64,000 bases of DNA, taken from positions 2,604,001 to 2,668,000 of the forward strand of contig NZ_VFMY01000001.1 in NCBI RefSeq assembly GCF_006715305.1, written 5' to 3'. A model generated the notes under the pieces. The model was not told where the DNA came from. It saw nothing but the letters and a program-made list of their open reading frames with translations, and searched no databases. Below, piece after piece: positions 53,410-61,821 of the stretch. Each line of letters opens with the position of its first letter. The first letter of the stretch is position 1. The position numbers and the translations under genes were made by a program. This DNA comes from Arthrobacter sp. SLBN-100. GTDB lineage: Bacteria > Actinomycetota > Actinomycetes > Actinomycetales > Micrococcaceae.

Positions 53410-54627
53410 TTAGCTGGCGGCGAGCATTTGGAGATTTTCTGGGGCCAGGACGTGATCCAGTGCCATGATGGCGGCGCCGGTGATGCCAGCATCGGCGCCT
53501 GTTCGGGCTGGGACGATGGCTAGGTTCTGCGTTGCCAGCGGGGTTGCGCGGGCGTATACGGCCTCTCGCATCCCCGCTATCAGTTGCTCTCCGGCCTCAG
53601 CCATGGAGCCTCCGATCACAATGACGGAGGGGTTTAAGAGGCTTACGCACATGTTCATAACTTCCCCGATATCCCGCCCCGCTTGGCGCATTACCTGGCT
53701 GGCGAGCAGGTTTCCTTGACGGACAAGTGCCATGACCTCTGAATCGTGAGGGACGTCCACACCCGCAGCGCGCAGGGAGCGGGCAACGGCGGGGCGCCCG
53801 GCGATTGCCTCGAGGCAGCCGATGTTGCCGCAGCGGCAGACGATCCCGGAGGCCCTGTTGATGGCAATGTGCCCCACGTCGCCTGCGGTGCCATCCGCGC
53901 CGCGCTGCAACTTTCCGCTGCTAATGATTCCCGATCCGATGCCTGTGGCTACTTTGAGGAACAGCATGTTCTCCGTTTCGGGCCAACCCACCGCCCGCTC
54001 GCCCAGCGCCATGATGTTGACGTCGTTATCCACGAGAACGGCTACGTCAAAGGTCCGTTGAACATAGTGGGGCACGTCGAACCCGTTCCACCCGGGCATG
54101 ATGGGAGGTTGGGATGGCTTTCCAGTTGAGTGCTCGACGGGACCGGGCAGCCCTATTCCTACTGCGATCAAGTCTTCGGGGGTGCGGTCAAGCTTGGACA
54201 GAAGGCTGCTGATGGTTTCGGTCAGCCGGTCAAGTACGGATTCCGGACCGTCCGCGATCTGGATCTGTTCCCTGGCTTTTGCCAAGATCGTCCCGGCGAG
54301 ATCTGTTACAGCCACAGTGGCATGCGTCGCACCGATATCGCCGGCAGCAACCACCCGCGCCGATGGATTGAATGCCACACGCGCGGGCGGTCTGCCTCCG
54401 GTGGAGGTGGCGTCACCGACAGGGGCAATGAAACCAGTCTCCAGCAACTCTTCAACGCGCGCTGTAATGGTTGACCGGGCAAAACCGGTTGCTGCCACTA
54501 GTTCGGAGCGTGTGCGCGGGCGTCCATCCCTCAGTATCTGAAAGAGTTCACTGGCACCGAAACCCGGGTTCGCTTTCTTTGTCCTGGATTGGCCGTCTGC
54601 AGCAGGCAACGTCTGGACCGCGGTCAT
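53410..54627 (-). CDS. ROK-family transcriptional repressor, copy 2
   Basis: A 405-aa protein. The HTH is at about 25-70 (ELFQILRDGRPRTRSELVAA, GFARSTITARVEELL). The ROK part has DLIAVGIGLPGPVEHSTGKP, VLVDNDVNIMALGERA, FLKVATGIGSGII, and the zinc motif CRCGNIGCLEA. AAGGG lies 6 bp before ATG 54627. It heads the second sugar locus and is read in the same direction as the isomerase and Zn-dehydrogenase genes upstream of it. The likely target is the divergent ABC promoter near 57.1 kb. It closely resembles the ROK at 47797, so the two may recognise similar sites or sugars. Confidence 0.9.
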   Translation of the reverse strand: MTAVQTLPAADGQSRTKKANPGFGASELFQILRDGRPRTRSELVAATGFARSTITARVEELLETGFIAPVGDATSTGGRPPARVAFNPSARVVAAGDIGATHATVAVTDLAGTILAKAREQIQIADGPESVLDRLTETISSLLSKLDRTPEDLIAVGIGLPGPVEHSTGKPSQPPIMPGWNGFDVPHYVQRTFDVAVLVDNDVNIMALGERAVGWPETENMLFLKVATGIGSGIISSGKLQRGADGTAGDVGHIAINRASGIVCRCGNIGCLEAIAGRPAVARSLRAAGVDVPHDSEVMALVRQGNLLASQVMRQAGRDIGEVMNMCVSLLNPSVIVIGGSMAEAGEQLIAGMREAVYARATPLATQNLAIVPARTGADAGITGAAIMALDHVLAPENLQMLAAS

Positions 54628-54768
54628 TAAAAACCCTTACTGATGTAGTGCCGCGCGGCGTCGTCGAGCGGGCTTGCGTGGTTGGTTCTGCAATTATCCT
54701 TAGGACGCATGTACATTCCCCATTAGATCAAAAGCGGCCCACTACTTGTTTCAACCCGGGACTGCCGG

Positions 54769-55626
54769 TTACTTCTTCAACGCCTCGTACGCGTCCCGGA
54801 TGTAAACATCGGACCTGCGGATCTCCTGTCCTATTTTCTCCATGCTCCACCCGTGCGTTCCGTGGCATTTCAGGCTGGCGGCTCCCTCGTACCCCGCTCG
54901 TTTGAGTTCCTTGAGAAGGAAGCGGTGATCCAGTGTTCCGTCGGGCGAAGGAAGTTGTTTCTCGCCCGGTCCGAAATTCAGGCCGTCAACGCCGTGCCGG
55001 TATGCTCGGTCAACGTCCCAGATGTAGTAGTAGTACAGCCTTTTACGTTCGGTCAGGAAGGCGATGACTTCGCTGATTGTTTCCTGCATGACCCACATGT
55101 GGGGCGGTGCAAGGCAGACGCCCAGGTGGGGATCGTCGATGTCCCGGACAAGACGCTTGATCTGAGCAAAAGTGTCCACGCCTTCGTCCCAGCGTTTGTC
55201 TTCGTTGCCCCCGGATTCGAAGTCCGCGGAAAACGGGACAGTGAGGTGGTTTTCCACTGCGATGCGCACGCCGGCCTTGGCAGCGGCTTCGACGATGGGC
55301 GGCAGGAACAATCCGACGAAGTCCGAATAGTTGGCTTCACAGTCGAAGATGACGGTGTCGATCCCGAGATCCGCTGCGAACTGGACGCGCTCGAGGATCT
55401 CGTCCTGGTTTTTGCCGTACACGGTCAGTCCGCACGGTTTCATGCCGTATTTGGCAAGAATGTCACGGATTTTGCCCGGGTCATCGCCGGGGTTCACGTG
55501 GTGGGCCAGAGGTGATGCGGATGACCATAAGTTGACTTCGGTAAACCCGATCTCGGCCAGGTCCCTGACTGCATCCTCGAGCGGCATGTCGTGATAGGGG
55601 AGAATCTCTGCGGTGTAGCGGAACAT
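54769..55626 (-). CDS. Sugar phosphate isomerase/epimerase-like TIM barrel protein
   Basis: A 285-aa protein of the xylose-isomerase-like/AP-endonuclease-2 superfamily. It starts MFRYTAEILPYHDMPLEDAV; GFTEVNLWSSASPLAHH is the first barrel strand region, RIAVENHLTVPFS carries a metal-ligand Glu, and GVCLAPPHMWV a His. The usual Asp before that His is not evident, and the last-strand Glu position reads SLKCHGTHGW, so the metal site may be altered. It lies 42 bp downstream of the Zn-dehydrogenase gene and 141 bp upstream of the ROK gene. Epimerisation, isomerisation or beta-elimination of an oxidised sugar is plausible. Confidence 0.8.
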   Translation of the reverse strand: MFRYTAEILPYHDMPLEDAVRDLAEIGFTEVNLWSSASPLAHHVNPGDDPGKIRDILAKYGMKPCGLTVYGKNQDEILERVQFAADLGIDTVIFDCEANYSDFVGLFLPPIVEAAAKAGVRIAVENHLTVPFSADFESGGNEDKRWDEGVDTFAQIKRLVRDIDDPHLGVCLAPPHMWVMQETISEVIAFLTERKRLYYYYIWDVDRAYRHGVDGLNFGPGEKQLPSPDGTLDHRFLLKELKRAGYEGAASLKCHGTHGWSMEKIGQEIRRSDVYIRDAYEALKK

Positions 55627-55668
55627 GTGCTGTTGGTCCTTTCTCGATGAATCTTTGTGCTGGTGCTT

Positions 55669-56700
55669 TCAGGACCAGGTGAAGACGGCTTTCTCGGTTT
55701 CACGCCGGTCGAAGGCACCAAATGCCTGTTCGGCGTCTTCCAGGGAATATTCGTGGCTGATGATGGCCTCGACATCGACGTTGTTATCGGCGATGAAGCG
55801 CAGGATCTCGGGCCACTCGCCCAGCGGGAAATACCAGCCGCCGACGACGGTCAGCAGCTTGCGGAGGATCTGGTCACTCGGGTTGATTTCTGTGGCCCGG
55901 GATTCACCCACGAAGGCCACACAGCCGAGCTTTGCTGCCGCATCGAGGGCTGTGTTCTGCCCGGCAGGGTTACCCGAACAGTCGATGGCGATTTCGACAC
56001 CGCGTCCGTGTGTCAGTTCCCGGATTGCTGCCGCAGCATCAGCGTCCCTGCTGTTGACGACGTCGTCCGCGCCGAGGATCCGGGCTTGTTCGAGCCGTTC
56101 ATCCAAAATGTCAACGGCGATAACCCGTGCCCCGAAACATTTGGCAACGAGAACGGCTGCGGAGCCCATAGGTCCTAGACCGATGACGGCGACCGTTTTG
56201 TTGCCGCTGACGCCCATTTTTTTCTGGACGTGGTACTGGCTGCCGATCATGTCGGTCATCACCGCACCTGCTTTAAAGCTGAAATGCTCAGGAAGCGGGA
56301 GCGCATTTCGGGCGGCAATCGTGAAGTACTCAGCGTCGCCGCCGGGAAAGTCGAACCCGAAACATTTCCAGTCCGGACAGAGCATCGTGTAACCGGCGCC
56401 GCAGTACTCACAGTGGCCACAGCCAACGGCAAGATGGGCCGCGACTCGATCACCCACTGCTACACCGGTGACGGCGTCGCCTACTGCCACGACAACTCCT
56501 GCCGCTTCATGGCCGGGGATTACGTCGCCGGTTTCGGCGGCCTCACCGCCGACAATCGGGTTGCCGTAGTACAGGCTCATATCGCTGCGGCAGATAGCGG
56601 AGACCTTGGTTTGAACCAGGACCTCGTGGGGCTTCGGCTCCGGACGTTGACGATCGGCGACGACGACCTTCTTGTCGCCGGGAAGGATGACTGCACGCAC
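55669..56700 (-). CDS. Zinc-dependent medium-chain dehydrogenase (sorbitol/threonine dehydrogenase-like)
   Basis: A 343-aa MDR alcohol dehydrogenase. Catalytic zinc ligands lie in SAICRSDMSLYYG and VIPGHEAAG; the structural zinc motif CGHCEYCGAGYTMLC has the C-x2-C-x2-C-x7-C spacing; the Rossmann motif is GLGPMGSAAVLVAKCFGA. The GTG at 56700 has AAGAGG 6 bp upstream. It probably oxidises or reduces a sugar or sugar-derived alcohol with NAD(H). It is the first gene of a leftward unit (dehydrogenase, isomerase, ROK) divergent from the ABC importer. Confidence 0.9.
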   Translation of the reverse strand: MRAVILPGDKKVVVADRQRPEPKPHEVLVQTKVSAICRSDMSLYYGNPIVGGEAAETGDVIPGHEAAGVVVAVGDAVTGVAVGDRVAAHLAVGCGHCEYCGAGYTMLCPDWKCFGFDFPGGDAEYFTIAARNALPLPEHFSFKAGAVMTDMIGSQYHVQKKMGVSGNKTVAVIGLGPMGSAAVLVAKCFGARVIAVDILDERLEQARILGADDVVNSRDADAAAAIRELTHGRGVEIAIDCSGNPAGQNTALDAAAKLGCVAFVGESRATEINPSDQILRKLLTVVGGWYFPLGEWPEILRFIADNNVDVEAIISHEYSLEDAEQAFGAFDRRETEKAVFTWS

Positions 56701-56936
56701 TTCGAGCCTCTTTCTAGTCTTACGTGGTTACGCGGTACAAAAACTGGATTCGCCCGGCATCAGCGCTGGCTGCGCGGCACCTCTGTCCGTGCAAGGCAGG
56801 GCTGATCGTCCGTTCTTGCAATGAGCTGTCCGCGTTCCGCTGTGAACGCAGACAGCTCATACCCAACAATCAGAGGGCCAGCGGCAAACCCTGCGGGTCT
56901 TGCCGCTTCCGCTCATCCCCGATCTGCTTTCATGCC

Positions 56937-57276
56937 TAGATTATGACATCGAGCACATGCGCTATGTCAATGAACATACAAAAGTCTGCTTGGGAGCGAA
57001 CATTAGTTGCGCCACTCGGAAAGGGCGCTGACCTGCAGAGATGTCGCCGACTCTGCCGCACAAACAATCGCCACTGGAAGCTTATATCTGAAGGATTACC
57101 TGGATACGGGTAGAGATAGGCAACTTTTGCTTGACGTATTACAAAAGTTTTTCTAATCTGTTTGTGAGCCTCCTCACCACCTCCCCGCCCCGGCAAAGGT
57201 AGCGAGGGCGCGTCGACCGTTCCGCACCGCGGCCAAAAAATCCTCGCCCGGTAGCCGATCAACGAAAGACAGGCAA
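56937..57276 (+). promoter_or_regulatory. Divergent control region with sigma-70-like promoter and overlapping dyad
   Basis: TTGACG (57131-57136), a 17-bp spacer and TAATCT (57154-57159) form a convincing promoter for the binding-protein operon. The dyad AACTTTTG-N12-CAAAAGTT (57122-57129 and 57142-57149) straddles its -35 box, an ideal repressor site, most simply for ROK copy 2. The first operon's direct repeat contains a similar ACTTTT...TGACG core. The rest of 56701-57276 holds no gene. Confidence 0.65.
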
Positions 57277-58698
57277 ATGTTCAAAGCTCAGAGGCGAGTA
57301 GCAAAGTCCCGCCTGATCGCCGGACTTGGAGCAGCTGTAGCGACAGCCTTAGTCGCAACCGGCTGCTCAGCTGAATCGCCCAACCCAAATGCCAGTGCCG
57401 CGAAGCCGGCCGAACTCAGAATGCTTTACACCACCGACGAAGCAAACAGCGCCGCGGTGGCGTCGCTGGTCCCGCAGTTCAAGGAGAAGCTCGGGATCGA
57501 CCTGAAGATCGACAACCAGCCGTATGACGCCCTCCAGCAGAAGGTCTTCTCGGAATTCGCGTCCAGCAGCAGCTACTACGACATTGTTGTTGTTGATACA
57601 CCTTGGGCGCCGGCGCTCGTGCAGAACCTTGAGCCGCTCACTCCCTATATTCAAAACAAGGGCCTGAACACTGTCGGCGATGCCAACATCGGCGACTACA
57701 TTTCGAAGGTGTTCTACGACACGGCTGTCTACAACGCCGAGTCACCGATCAAGCGCTACCCGAATGAAACCGAAAAGCCCGAACCCGGCGCCATCAAGAA
57801 CATGGGGTTCGACGTATATGGGCTACCGATCCAGTCGAACGTCGCCGTGATGGCGTACCGGAGCGACCTCTTTAATGATCCCCAGCAGAAGGCCAACTTC
57901 CGGGCCAAGTACGGCAAAGACCTGAAGGTTCCCGAGACGTGGGATGAATATGCTCAGGCAGCCGAGTTCTTCACCCAGCCGGATAAGGGACGGTACGGCA
58001 CAACGGTCATGGCCGGCGTGGGCGACTGGGCAACGGATGACTTCAAGACACTCCTTGCTTCCTTCGGCGGAGACGGAACTCTCGTTGACGAGGATCTGAA
58101 TCTCGCCTTCAACTCCCCCGAGGGTGTAGAGGCGCTCAGCTACTATGCAAAGCTCGCCCAAAGCGGCCATGTACCGCCAGGCAGTACGTCTGCTGACTGG
58201 GGAACGACAGCCGAATCCTTTGACAACGGGCTGACAGCGATGACCATCAACTACCACGACCTGAAGTTGGCAGACAACGTCAAGGGATCCATCGGTTATG
58301 CCCCCGTTCCGAAGGCCGAAGCAGCAGGTCCGCACTTTGGAACCTGGATGCTGAGTGTTAACAAGAATTCCAAGAACAAGGAATGGGCCTACCAGGCAAT
58401 CAGCTGGCTCACCGCTGCAGAGCAGCAGACGGCCATGACGGAAAAGTCTCTGCACCCAAGCCGCAGCTCTGTTTATTCCTCCATCAGCAAAGACCATCCC
58501 CTCGCCGCGTTCTACGACACGCTGGGGAAGTCACTGGAGGTAGGCGTTGGCCGCGCCCGCCTAACGAACTACACAGAAGTCAGCCACGAAGTAGCGGTGG
58601 CCGTAAATAATGCGGCAACAGGATCCTCCTCGCCCGAGCAGGCGCTAAAGGGAGCAGCTGACAAGATTTCGGCTCTTCTCAACTCAGCCGGCTACTAA
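57277..58698 (+). CDS. Carbohydrate ABC transporter substrate-binding lipoprotein (family 1)
   Basis: A 473-aa lipoprotein: signal peptide LIAGLGAAVATALVATGC with Cys30, then a short Asn/Ala linker. The mature part has the family 1 fold (LRMLYTTDEANSAAVASLVP, KVFSEFASSSSYYDIVVVDT, YGLPIQSNVAVMAYRSDLFN, DWGTTAESFDNGLTAMTINY). ATG 57277 follows AAAGACAGG. It delivers a sugar or glycoside to the two permeases that follow. No ATPase gene is in this operon; such importers commonly share an MsiK-type ATPase in actinobacteria, so that partner is probably elsewhere. Confidence 0.9.
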   Translation: MFKAQRRVAKSRLIAGLGAAVATALVATGCSAESPNPNASAAKPAELRMLYTTDEANSAAVASLVPQFKEKLGIDLKIDNQPYDALQQKVFSEFASSSSYYDIVVVDTPWAPALVQNLEPLTPYIQNKGLNTVGDANIGDYISKVFYDTAVYNAESPIKRYPNETEKPEPGAIKNMGFDVYGLPIQSNVAVMAYRSDLFNDPQQKANFRAKYGKDLKVPETWDEYAQAAEFFTQPDKGRYGTTVMAGVGDWATDDFKTLLASFGGDGTLVDEDLNLAFNSPEGVEALSYYAKLAQSGHVPPGSTSADWGTTAESFDNGLTAMTINYHDLKLADNVKGSIGYAPVPKAEAAGPHFGTWMLSVNKNSKNKEWAYQAISWLTAAEQQTAMTEKSLHPSRSSVYSSISKDHPLAAFYDTLGKSLEVGVGRARLTNYTEVSHEVAVAVNNAATGSSSPEQALKGAADKISALLNSAGY

Positions 58699-58735
58699 TC
58701 CTGCCACTCAACACCCTGTCCAAGGAGCATCAAAC

Positions 58736-59716
58736 ATGAGATCCACTGCCGCCCTGCCCAACGCCGGGCTGCAGGTCGAGGGTTCCCGCCGTGCGGGCGG
58801 TCAAACGCCGACCGTTCCGCACGGCAGGAAGCCGATGACCTGGAAAAAGCGCTCACTCCCCTGGGCCTACATGGCCCCGTCAATGATCGTCCTACTGCTG
58901 ATGACGGTGGCCCCGGCGGCATTCATCTTCTACTCCGCCTTCCGGAACGACAAAATTCTAGGCGGTGTTGGACGCTTCGTTGGGTTTAATAACTTCATCG
59001 AAGCAGTCTCCAACGCCTCGGTTCGCCACGCATTTCTCATCACCCTTGCCTTTGTGGCAGGGGCCGTCATCCTGGAAATGCTTCTTGGATTCGCCCTGGC
59101 ACTCCCCCTAGCCGCACAAACGACGGCCAACAAGGTCGGGGCGGCACTCATGCTGCTGCCATTTGCAGTCACACCTGCCGTGGCAGCCATGGTCTTCAAG
59201 CAGTTGTTGAACCCCAACTATGGTTGGGTCGGTTACTACCTCGGCCAACTCGGTTTCCCCAAAGGCGTAGACCTACTCGGGGACCCCACCTCGGCATGGA
59301 TCGTTCTGCTTATCCTGGACATGTGGCAGTGGACGCCCTTCATCGCCCTCATCCTGATGGCCGGGCTCCAGTCACTTCCTGGTGAACCACGGGAAGCCGC
59401 TTTGGTCGACGGCGCCTCGCCATGGCAAATGTTTCGGCACATCACGTTGCCTGGGATGATCCCGTTCATCGCCATCGCTGCAGTTCTTCGCACTATCCAA
59501 GCCTTCAAGACGTTCGACTCGTTCAAGATCCTCACCGGCGGAGGCCCCGGCAGCTCCACCGAAATCATCAACCTCGGCATATTCCGCGTCGGCCTCCAGA
59601 GCTTTAACGTCGGTCTCGCATGCGCCCTCGGTGTGATCTTCCTGATCATCTTGTCCCTGCTTGTCCCCCTGATGCTGCGCGTCATTGGCCGCCGGTCCGA
59701 TCCTGAGGAAATCTAA
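58736..59716 (+). CDS. Carbohydrate ABC transporter permease (MalF/UgpA-type)
   Basis: A 326-aa membrane protein with six helices after a 35-residue cytoplasmic N-terminus (GQTPTVPHGRKPMTWKKRSL). The EAA coupling motif is EAALVDGASPWQMFRHITLP, and the C-terminal FKILTGGGPGSSTEII is typical of this family. CAAGGAG lies 8 bp before ATG 58736. It overlaps the next gene by one base (TAATG), so the two permeases are coupled and form a heterodimer. Confidence 0.92.
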   Translation: MRSTAALPNAGLQVEGSRRAGGQTPTVPHGRKPMTWKKRSLPWAYMAPSMIVLLLMTVAPAAFIFYSAFRNDKILGGVGRFVGFNNFIEAVSNASVRHAFLITLAFVAGAVILEMLLGFALALPLAAQTTANKVGAALMLLPFAVTPAVAAMVFKQLLNPNYGWVGYYLGQLGFPKGVDLLGDPTSAWIVLLILDMWQWTPFIALILMAGLQSLPGEPREAALVDGASPWQMFRHITLPGMIPFIAIAAVLRTIQAFKTFDSFKILTGGGPGSSTEIINLGIFRVGLQSFNVGLACALGVIFLIILSLLVPLMLRVIGRRSDPEEI

Positions 59717-60576
59717 TGCCAGCACCTTCAACAACCATCGGCCGCGGCTCAATATCCCGGACTATTGTCGGCCGCACCTTCCTCTGGGCATGGCTCCTTA
59801 TCGGACTCATCCCATTGGTGTTCATGCTTGTCACCTCCATCAAGCCTGCCGGGCTGGCAAACCAGATACCGCCGGCCTGGCTGTTCCAGCCGACGCTTGA
59901 AAACTACGCATCGGTTCTCTCAGCGGGCGGCGGCAAATCCGAGACCTTCGGACAGCTCCTTCTGAACAGCGCGATCGTTAGCCTCGGCGCCACAGCCTTG
60001 GCCATCGCCGTGGGAGTGCCGGCAGCCTACGCCCTGACCATGAGGGATTTCCGTGCACGGAAGGGGCTCTCCTCCTGGATTCTTTCCACCTATATGTTTC
60101 CGCCCATCGTTGCCGTAATTCCGATCTTCGTGTTCGCGGGAAAGCTCGGACTGATGGACACCTACCCCGTGCTGATCGTCCCGTACGCCGCCTTCAATCT
60201 GCCCATTGTTGTCTGGATTCTCCGCAGCTCGATTTTGCAGCTGCCCTACGAGATCCAGGAGGCAGCAATGATGGACGGCGCCTCAACCTGGAACATCCTG
60301 CGACGAATTATCTGGCCCCTGCTGGTGCCATCGGTAGCAACAGCAGCGGTACTCACCCTTGTACTGTCCTGGAATGAATTCCTGTTCGCATTGTCCCTGA
60401 CCCGAAGCGGAGCCAAAACAGCGCCAGTCGGTCTTCAGCAATTCACCGGCATGTACGGCACCGACTGGGGCGACATCACCGCCGCCGCAACCCTCATCGT
60501 TGCACCGATCCTTGTCCTAATGATCATTCTGCGCCGGCAAATGGTCGCTGGCCTGTCCTTCGGAGCAGTCAAGTGA
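59716..60576 (+). CDS. Carbohydrate ABC transporter permease (MalG/UgpE-type)
   Basis: A 286-aa membrane protein with six helices. LIGLIPLVFMLVTSIKPAGL at the start, the EAA motif EAAMMDGASTWNILRRIIWP, and VLTLVLSWNEFLFALSLTRS are characteristic of the second subunit. Its start codon overlaps the previous stop. It is followed after 80 bp by a Gfo/Idh/MocA dehydrogenase in the same direction, so import and catabolism are co-transcribed. Confidence 0.92.
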   Translation: MPAPSTTIGRGSISRTIVGRTFLWAWLLIGLIPLVFMLVTSIKPAGLANQIPPAWLFQPTLENYASVLSAGGGKSETFGQLLLNSAIVSLGATALAIAVGVPAAYALTMRDFRARKGLSSWILSTYMFPPIVAVIPIFVFAGKLGLMDTYPVLIVPYAAFNLPIVVWILRSSILQLPYEIQEAAMMDGASTWNILRRIIWPLLVPSVATAAVLTLVLSWNEFLFALSLTRSGAKTAPVGLQQFTGMYGTDWGDITAAATLIVAPILVLMIILRRQMVAGLSFGAVK

Positions 60577-60656
60577 TCCGTCGATAGCCTTATCCCAGTG
60601 CACTAAGCGTTGCCCGCGCTGCCCGCCCGAAAACTCGTATGAGAAAGAACGAATAG

Positions 60657-61820
60657 ATGTCACAGCAAAGCAGCCCGCCAAAAACGCTCGGTGTTGCCAT
60701 GATCGGTTACGCGTTCATGGGCAAAGCCCACTCAAATGCGTGGCGGAACGTTGCTAGCTACTTCGACGTCCCGGCCTTCGAGCAAAAAGTTCTCGTTGGC
60801 CGGGACGCCTCCGCCGTCGCCGAAGCCGCCGCCAAGTACGGGTGGCAGGAAACAGCCACGGACTGGCGCACTGTCATCGAACGCGACGATATCCACATCG
60901 TTGATATCTGCGCGCCGGGCTGGATGCACGCCGAAATCGCCGTGGCCGCCCTCGAGGCGGGCAAGCACGTGCTGCTGGAAAAACCGCTGGCCAACACCCT
61001 GGCCGAATCCGAGGCCATCACCGCCGCCGCGCAGACGGCACGGGCCAACGGCGTGCAGTCGATGGTGGGCTTCAACTACCGCCGCGTCCCGGCCCTGGCC
61101 CTCGCAAAGGAACTGGTCAGCGAAGGCCGGCTGGGCTCGGTCCGACAGGTCCGCGTGGCCTACCTGCAGGACTGGCTCGCCGACGAATCCGCCCCCATGA
61201 CCTGGCGCCTGCGGAAGGACACGGCGGGCTCCGGGGCGCTCGGCGATATCGCGTCCCACGCCATTGACCAGGTCCTCTTCCTGCTCGACAGCGAGGTCAC
61301 CGAAGTCTCGGGCCGCCTGCAGACATTCGTGGACCGGCGGCCCGGTGCCGACGGCCTGGAAGACGTCACGGTCGACGACGCCGCCTGGGCAACGCTGACC
61401 CTCGCCTCCGGAGCCATCGCCTCAGTCGAGGCCTCCCGGGTGGCCACCGGCCGGAAGAACTCCCTGCAGATCGAGGTCTATGGCGACAAGGGCGCCCTCC
61501 GCTTCGACCTGGAAAACCTCAACGAACTCCAGTTCCTGGACGCCACCGCCCCCGCCCGCGAACAGGGCTTCCGCCGGATCGTTGTCACCGAACCGGAGCA
61601 CCCCTACCTTGACGCCTGGTGGCCGCAAGGCCACATCATCGGCTGGGAGCACACCTTCACCCACGAAGTCCGCGACCTCCTGCTGGCCATCAACAGCAGC
61701 ACGCAGCCCTCGCCGTCGTTCGAGGACGGACTGGCCGTCCAGCGCATCCTGGCCGCAGTGGAGGAATCCGCCGCCGCCAAGAGTGCCCTCATCCAACTGC
61801 CCACCACAGAAAGAGCCTGA
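60657..61820 (+). CDS. Gfo/Idh/MocA-family NAD(P)-dependent sugar dehydrogenase
   Basis: A 387-aa oxidoreductase. The Rossmann start is GVAMIGYAFMGKAHSNAWRN, and the conserved Lys lies in HVLLEKPLANTLAES. The C-terminal half has the alpha/beta sheet domain with GSGALGDIASHAIDQVLFLL, where the Asp and His near the active site sit. Such enzymes oxidise or reduce one sugar hydroxyl; in E. coli the similarly placed YcjS acts at C3 of glucosides. Base composition is more GC-rich than in the transporter genes upstream. The stop is 1 bp before the isomerase ATG. Confidence 0.92.
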   Translation: MSQQSSPPKTLGVAMIGYAFMGKAHSNAWRNVASYFDVPAFEQKVLVGRDASAVAEAAAKYGWQETATDWRTVIERDDIHIVDICAPGWMHAEIAVAALEAGKHVLLEKPLANTLAESEAITAAAQTARANGVQSMVGFNYRRVPALALAKELVSEGRLGSVRQVRVAYLQDWLADESAPMTWRLRKDTAGSGALGDIASHAIDQVLFLLDSEVTEVSGRLQTFVDRRPGADGLEDVTVDDAAWATLTLASGAIASVEASRVATGRKNSLQIEVYGDKGALRFDLENLNELQFLDATAPAREQGFRRIVVTEPEHPYLDAWWPQGHIIGWEHTFTHEVRDLLLAINSSTQPSPSFEDGLAVQRILAAVEESAAAKSALIQLPTTERA

Positions 61821-61821
61821 C

